Positions 7,204 to 10,436 of a stretch of DNA of 10,436 nucleotides are shown here, in pieces; within the stretch, counting starts at the first letter, position 1, and every line of letters begins with the position of its first letter. The notes under the pieces were generated by a model, which was given only the letters and a program-made list of their open reading frames with translations, was not told the DNA's origin and did no database searches. This stretch comes from Blastocatellia bacterium. Lineage in GTDB: Bacteria > Acidobacteriota > Blastocatellia > Pyrinomonadales > Pyrinomonadaceae. Location of the stretch: the NCBI GenBank assembly GCA_003488005.1, contig DNND01000054.1, positions 1 through 10,436 on the forward strand, written 5' to 3'. Made by a program: the position numbers and the translations under genes.

Positions 7204-8181
7204 ATGAGCGAACAGTCTGCAATCCGTCGCGCCATTGAAAAGGGCGTTGCCTATCTCGAGTCGGCGCAACTCCCGAGCGGCGAGATTCCGATCGAGATAT
7301 CGCCCACGCCCGAGATGACTCGCGAGTGCGTTCGTGATCCGGCTGTCTTTCCGGCGGCTCTCGCGGCGCGAACGTTGTCGATCACATCATCCGCCGCGCG
7401 CGTACGATCTCGCGCCCTCGATTTCCTCGAGCGCGAAATGGATCCCGATGGTCTGTGGCGTCACCCGTCGAGCGACAGGCCACAGCATTACTACACTCCA
7501 CTTGACGTCGACGACACGTCGATCGCCTCAGTAGCGCTTGCGGCGGCTGGCCGAGAGGTTCCTGACAACCGCCGCTTTCTGCTGGCAAATCGTGAGCGCA
7601 GCGGTCTCTTTCGAACGTGGATCGTGCGGTGGTGGCCCCATCCACTCTTGACCTATCGCTTCTTCCGGGACACCCCGGAGGAGGTGGGCGATGTCGATGC
7701 TGTGATCAACGCGAATGTCGTCATCTACCTCGGTGATTGCGAAGAGACTCGACCGTCTATTGAGCACATGCTCGCGGTCCTGCGCGCCAATCGCGAAATG
7801 ATGTCCACCAAGTGGTACGAGAGTCGCTTCACCGTCTGGTATTTCTTTTCGCACGCGCTTCGCGAGATCGCACCGGAGGCGGGCGAGATGATCGTGCCGC
7901 GCGTTCTTGCGGCGAAACCGGTCAACGCGCTCGAGCTCGCTGTTGCGACGTCGACTTTGCTGCTGTGGAATCATTTACCTGACGTCCAGCCTCTGATCGA
8001 CGCGCAACTTCGGTCGGGAGCTTGGCCGCGCGCCGGCTTCTATCACCTGGGCCTCAAGCGAATCTCACCGAATGAGTTTCGACCGACGCCGCCGTGGTGG
8101 GGGTCTGAGGCATTGACGACGGTGTTCGCTGTGGAGGCGCTGACTCGCTACTTCAACCATACATACGGCACGTACGAGTAG
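7204..8181 (+). CDS. Terpenoid-cyclase/prenyltransferase-repeat protein (alpha-toroid)
   Basis: A 325-residue protein of the prenyltransferase/squalene-hopene-cyclase repeat type, about half the length of a squalene-hopene cyclase. It shows alpha-alpha repeats: AIEKGVAYLESAQLPSGE (10-27), ALDFLEREMDPDGLW (71-85), DAVINANVVIYLG (165-177), and a C-terminal AWPRAGFYH (273-281) and WWGSEALTTVFAVEAL (298-313). LDVDDTS at 100-106 contains the DxDD pattern that carries the catalytic acid in class II terpene cyclases, but such acidic turns also occur in non-cyclase members, so activity is not proven. No signal peptide or membrane segment is visible. No good Shine-Dalgarno site precedes the ATG, and the frame is closed upstream by a TAG at 7150. 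It is flanked by remnants of related genes and is convergent with a UbiA prenyltransferase, which suggests a role in isoprenoid or polyprenyl-derived product formation. Its codon use looks more GC-rich than the protease block by eye. Confidence 0.75.
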   Translation: MSEQSAIRRAIEKGVAYLESAQLPSGEIPIEISPTPEMTRECVRDPAVFPAALAARTLSITSSAARVRSRALDFLEREMDPDGLWRHPSSDRPQHYYTPLDVDDTSIASVALAAAGREVPDNRRFLLANRERSGLFRTWIVRWWPHPLLTYRFFRDTPEEVGDVDAVINANVVIYLGDCEETRPSIEHMLAVLRANREMMSTKWYESRFTVWYFFSHALREIAPEAGEMIVPRVLAAKPVNALELAVATSTLLLWNHLPDVQPLIDAQLRSGAWPRAGFYHLGLKRISPNEFRPTPPWWGSEALTTVFAVEALTRYFNHTYGTYE

Positions 8182-8182
8182 C

Positions 8183-8335
8183 AATTGCGGCCCAAGTAAC
8201 AAAGCGCAGAGCTTGTGGTCACGCGCCGGGCTCTATTACAGCGGGCCGAAAAAGGTTTACGCGTGGGGATCGGAGGAGTTGGTCACCGGCTTCTGCCTCG
8301 AGGTCCTATTGCACTATCGCCTGGCGCGCTCGTGA
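8183..8335 (+). pseudogene. C-terminal remnant of a terpenoid-cyclase-like gene
   Basis: Directly after the intact gene, one frame reads SLWSRAGLYYSGPKK, then WGSEELVTGFCLEVLLHY, and ends at TGA 8333-8335. This parallels the intact gene's own C-terminus (SGAWPRAGFYH, WWGSEALTTVFAVEALTRY). It has no start codon or N-terminal part. Together with the N-terminal remnant upstream, the intact gene is bracketed by the two ends of related genes. The short spacer in the intact copy (ISPNEFRPTPP) is missing here, so the two are related rather than identical. Confidence 0.68.
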
Positions 8336-8368
8336 GTGTCCCGCTTCATAACTTTTTCACAGCGGCGA

Positions 8369-9430
8369 TCACCAGAACCTGACGCGCCCCACCATACGCT
8401 TGACCGCGGCGTCTATGAAAACCTTCGCGTCTTTCGACGACTCGACCGCGCGCCTCGGGAAAATGAGTAGGTGTGGCACTATCATGAGCGCGTCACGAGG
8501 AAATCTGAGCGAAGAGGAAAGTAAGAATGCGATCGGGAAAAAGACTTCGTAGTATTCCTGCATTATGATGTATGACCTCGGCATCGGGATGGCGACAACG
8601 AGGTTGACGCCCCAGAGTCGTATCCGCAAGAACGTGAGCAGGGCGTAATAGCAGAGGAGGACAATGGCGACGCGACTGCCTGCGTAGCAGAGCATGAAGC
8701 AGAACGCCACCACCTCTGCCGGAAAGATGAAGAAGTTTCCGAGCCCGCGGAGCCATGCCGTTTTGTGGCGCCGCGCAAAAGTGCTGAGGCCAACCTTCTC
8801 ATCGTTATGCAGGTCGCTAAGCTGGTGCCACAGGATGCCGCGTAGGCCTAAGCTCAATGACCATACGGCCACCGCAGCGAGCCAGATGATATCCATTGGC
8901 CCGGCGTGCCGGCGGGACACGAGGGTCGCCGCGAAAAGCGCGGGGAACAGATGGGCTCCACAGGCGTCCGCCAGCAGCCCGAATACGCCGCGTTTCTTCA
9001 ACCTGACTGGCGGCAGCGAGTAAAGCGTGAAGGCGACCCACGACGCCAGGTAGAGCGACAAAAGCAGAGGATCATCGCGCCAGTAAATCGCCACGGCAGC
9101 TCCGGGCACAATACAGCTCGCTAACACCGCCGCGCCGAACAGCCGCGACTTTCCGACGAGGCGGTTAACTTTACCGCTCGCCAGGTCGTCCTCAAGGTCG
9201 GTGAGGTCGTTTATCACGCTGACGTAGGCCGCACATGCTGCCCAAGCGAAGAGCGCCAGCAAGAGCATCGGCCATAAGGAGAGGATCGAAATTTTTAGAA
9301 GGAACGCGGTCGCGTAAGCGGTGGCGAGCATCGGGGAGAGCTTGAACTCCCACCATTCGGCAGCACGAACGGTCTTGAATATTTCGCGCCAGCGTCTGTG
9401 AGAAAGATTCTTAGTAGCAGGCGATTCCAA
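8369..9430 (-). CDS. UbiA-family membrane prenyltransferase
   Basis: A 353-residue polytopic membrane protein from the preferred TTG start. It shows both aspartate-rich motifs of UbiA-type aromatic or lipid prenyltransferases: NDLTDLEDDLASGKVNR (from residue 74), which binds magnesium and prenyl diphosphate, and DLHNDEKVGLSTFA (from residue 206). It also has the family's LYSLPPVRLKKRG loop, and repeated hydrophobic segments fill the rest. The N-terminal AEWWEFKLSP is typical of members near glycolipid or polyprenyl clusters. The acceptor cannot be deduced. The frame extends to another TTG at 9466, but AAGGAA seven bases before the TTG at 9430 fits initiation better, and the longer form would overlap the divergent glycosyltransferase remnant. 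It is convergent with the terpenoid-cyclase-like gene; a shared isoprenoid pathway is inferred from proximity only. Confidence 0.85.
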   Translation of the reverse strand: MESPATKNLSHRRWREIFKTVRAAEWWEFKLSPMLATAYATAFLLKISILSLWPMLLLALFAWAACAAYVSVINDLTDLEDDLASGKVNRLVGKSRLFGAAVLASCIVPGAAVAIYWRDDPLLLSLYLASWVAFTLYSLPPVRLKKRGVFGLLADACGAHLFPALFAATLVSRRHAGPMDIIWLAAVAVWSLSLGLRGILWHQLSDLHNDEKVGLSTFARRHKTAWLRGLGNFFIFPAEVVAFCFMLCYAGSRVAIVLLCYYALLTFLRIRLWGVNLVVAIPMPRSYIIMQEYYEVFFPIAFLLSSSLRFPRDALMIVPHLLIFPRRAVESSKDAKVFIDAAVKRMVGRVRFW

Positions 9431-9443
9431 GAGGAAGTTCCTT
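9431..9443. promoter_or_regulatory. Back-to-back ribosome binding sites of divergent genes
   Basis: GAGGAA on the plus strand (9431-9436) lies eight bases before a GTG at 9445. AAGGAA on the minus strand (complement of 9438-9443) lies seven bases before the TTG at 9430. The segment is a near-palindrome, AGGAA-G-TTCCT, serving both directions. At least one of these starts may be fortuitous. Confidence 0.35.
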
Positions 9444-9444
9444 C

Positions 9445-9936
9445 GTGCCCGTTTCTCAAGACTCAATCCGCATTGGTCCTGCCCTAACTGATCGTCGCAT
9501 TTCTTCGCAACGCTTCACTATCATAAGCACTTGCCCCGACCGGTGGGGCGGAAGCGAAGAGTTGTGGTCGGGAGCGGCGTGCGCCCTGGCGGAGAGCGGG
9601 CACAGCGTCTCTTGCTTCAAGACCGGTGTGGACTCCTCGCACCCCACTTTCCAGCGACTGAAATCCTTATCCTGCACCGTGCGCAATCTGCGACGACGTA
9701 ATCGTGCGCCCGTTTTAACAAGTACTGTCACGTGCTTCCGCTAGCGATGCATCTGTCGATGCGCCCGCCCAGATCTGGCGATCATCTCGCAGGGCGACAA
9801 TTATGATGGCCTATATCTGGGTTACCTGTGCCAAAAACTCAGGATACCGTACACGCTGATTAGCCAGAAAGCCAGCGACTACTTTTGGCCGGAGGACAAA
9901 CTGCGAAGCTATAAACGCGCGGTCTTTGAGGGGTGA
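9445..9936 (+). pseudogene. Broken glycosyltransferase (GT4-like N-terminal half)
   Basis: The frame starting at GTG 9445 reaches TIISTCPDRWGGSEELW and ALAESGHSVSCFKTG, the N-terminal Rossmann-type half of a family 4-like glycosyltransferase. The GGSEELW loop is typical of the nucleotide-sugar or acceptor side. The frame closes at TAG 9742-9744. Similarity continues in another frame (HVLPLAMHLSMR, about 9729-9764) and then returns as PDLAIISQGDNYDGLYLGYL and IPYTLISQKASDYFWPEDK, ending at TGA 9934. Thus at least two frameshifts and two stops interrupt it, and the C-terminal sugar-nucleotide-binding half is not recognised downstream. The gene is non-functional as it stands, unless sequencing errors explain the shifts. 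It is divergent from the UbiA gene and belongs with it by theme (glycosylated polyprenyl or lipid products). The true ancestral start may have been at about 9505, where the conserved part begins. Confidence 0.7.
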
Positions 9937-10004
9937 ATAGATGCAGATCGCCAACGATTGGTATATGGTTCTCGAGATGGCGCTGCACTCTGGTACCACG
10001 ATGA

Positions 10005-10271
10005 AGAAAGAGAGTAGATGGCACGAATATCTATGACGGCAGGCCGTTTCACGAGATAGGTGAGCAACTTCACCTGCGTGAGTATCCAAGATTCAGGCGA
10101 GACTTCCATTCATTTTTAACAGCCAGAGAACGACTTCTGCTTTCGCGACGCGAGCTGAGTTATCGGCTTCGGGTTCGATTACATTTGGGAACCAAAGGAG
10201 AGTTCGCTAAGAAGGTAAGAACATCCGATCCGGTTGGCCGAATCGCCAGCGTTCCAAGAACTGTTCGTTAG
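10005..10271 (+). pseudogene. Degraded reading frame, unrecognised
   Basis: An 88-codon open stretch between TGA 10002 and TAG 10269 with no ATG start. It reads VDGTNIYDGRPFHEIGEQLH, then SFLTARERLLLSRRELSYRL, with protein-like composition and no low complexity. A piece in another frame just upstream (LVYGSRDGAALWYHDEERE, ending before 10017) could be its continuation across a frameshift. No family is recognised. It may be another broken gene of the same cluster; it could also be chance. Confidence 0.3.
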
Positions 10272-10436
10272 CGGCTGTAGCAGGAATCTCCAGCATCGAC
10301 TGGGAGTCCAATTGGCAGGGCACCATCGCGACCTTCATCGATTCACCTTAGTCACCACTTTGAAGCAATGAGCCCAAAGCAGCAACAGAATCGATCAACT
10401 TCTTATGGCAAGCACTGAACTCCAGAGCGCACCTCG
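10272..10436. other. No recognised feature at right end
   Basis: No convincing frame, repeat or RNA is visible. An ATG at 10404 preceded by no Shine-Dalgarno site opens a frame running off the edge (MASTELQSAP), too short to judge. Confidence 0.3.

Noticed and set aside
8341..8365. CCGCT/AGCGG inverted repeat between the convergent genes as a bidirectional terminator
   Set aside because: Five base pairs around a 15-base loop; too unstable to support.
8493..9041. Alternative-frame open stretches across the UbiA gene
   Set aside because: They overlap a frame with two intact UbiA motifs and clear membrane segments, and are explained as shadows of GC-rich coding sequence.

Overview
The window looks like chromosomal DNA from an environmental bacterium of medium GC content, with well-formed Shine-Dalgarno sites, a bacterial class II tRNA and a REP-like palindrome at its left end. 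Soil phyla such as Verrucomicrobiota or Acidobacteriota would fit the gene set, but no marker gene fixes the taxonomy, so this is a weak inference.

Left region (1-370): non-coding, with two adjacent palindromes bounded by a short direct repeat, then an upstream region leading to a strong ribosome binding site.

Central block (371-6503): four intact, co-directional genes with their own strong Shine-Dalgarno sites. They encode a stand-alone caspase-fold protease, a CHAT-domain (caspase-HetF-associated) protease with an N-terminal domain resembling the non-catalytic domain of leucyl aminopeptidase, a thermolysin-like HExxH gluzincin metalloprotease, and a phospholipase C/acid phosphatase-type phosphoesterase. 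None has a visible signal peptide, although the thermolysin and phospholipase C families are mostly exported. Three proteases of unrelated or distantly related mechanism next to a potential membrane-lipid hydrolase suggest an intracellular proteolytic cascade with a membrane-damaging or signalling output, as in bacterial abortive-infection and programmed-death systems. The gene content is seen in the sequence; the cascade is inference.

A tRNA-Leu(UAA) gene (6569-6654) follows the block and separates it from a different kind of region.

Right region (6655-10436): a partly decayed isoprenoid/glycosylation neighbourhood. An intact 325-residue terpenoid-cyclase/prenyltransferase-type alpha-toroid protein with a DVDD motif lies between an N-terminal remnant (frameshifted) and a C-terminal remnant of related genes. 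On the opposite strand is an intact UbiA-family membrane prenyltransferase. Divergent from it is a glycosyltransferase broken by frameshifts and stops, then a further degraded reading frame and about 165 bases in which nothing is recognised.
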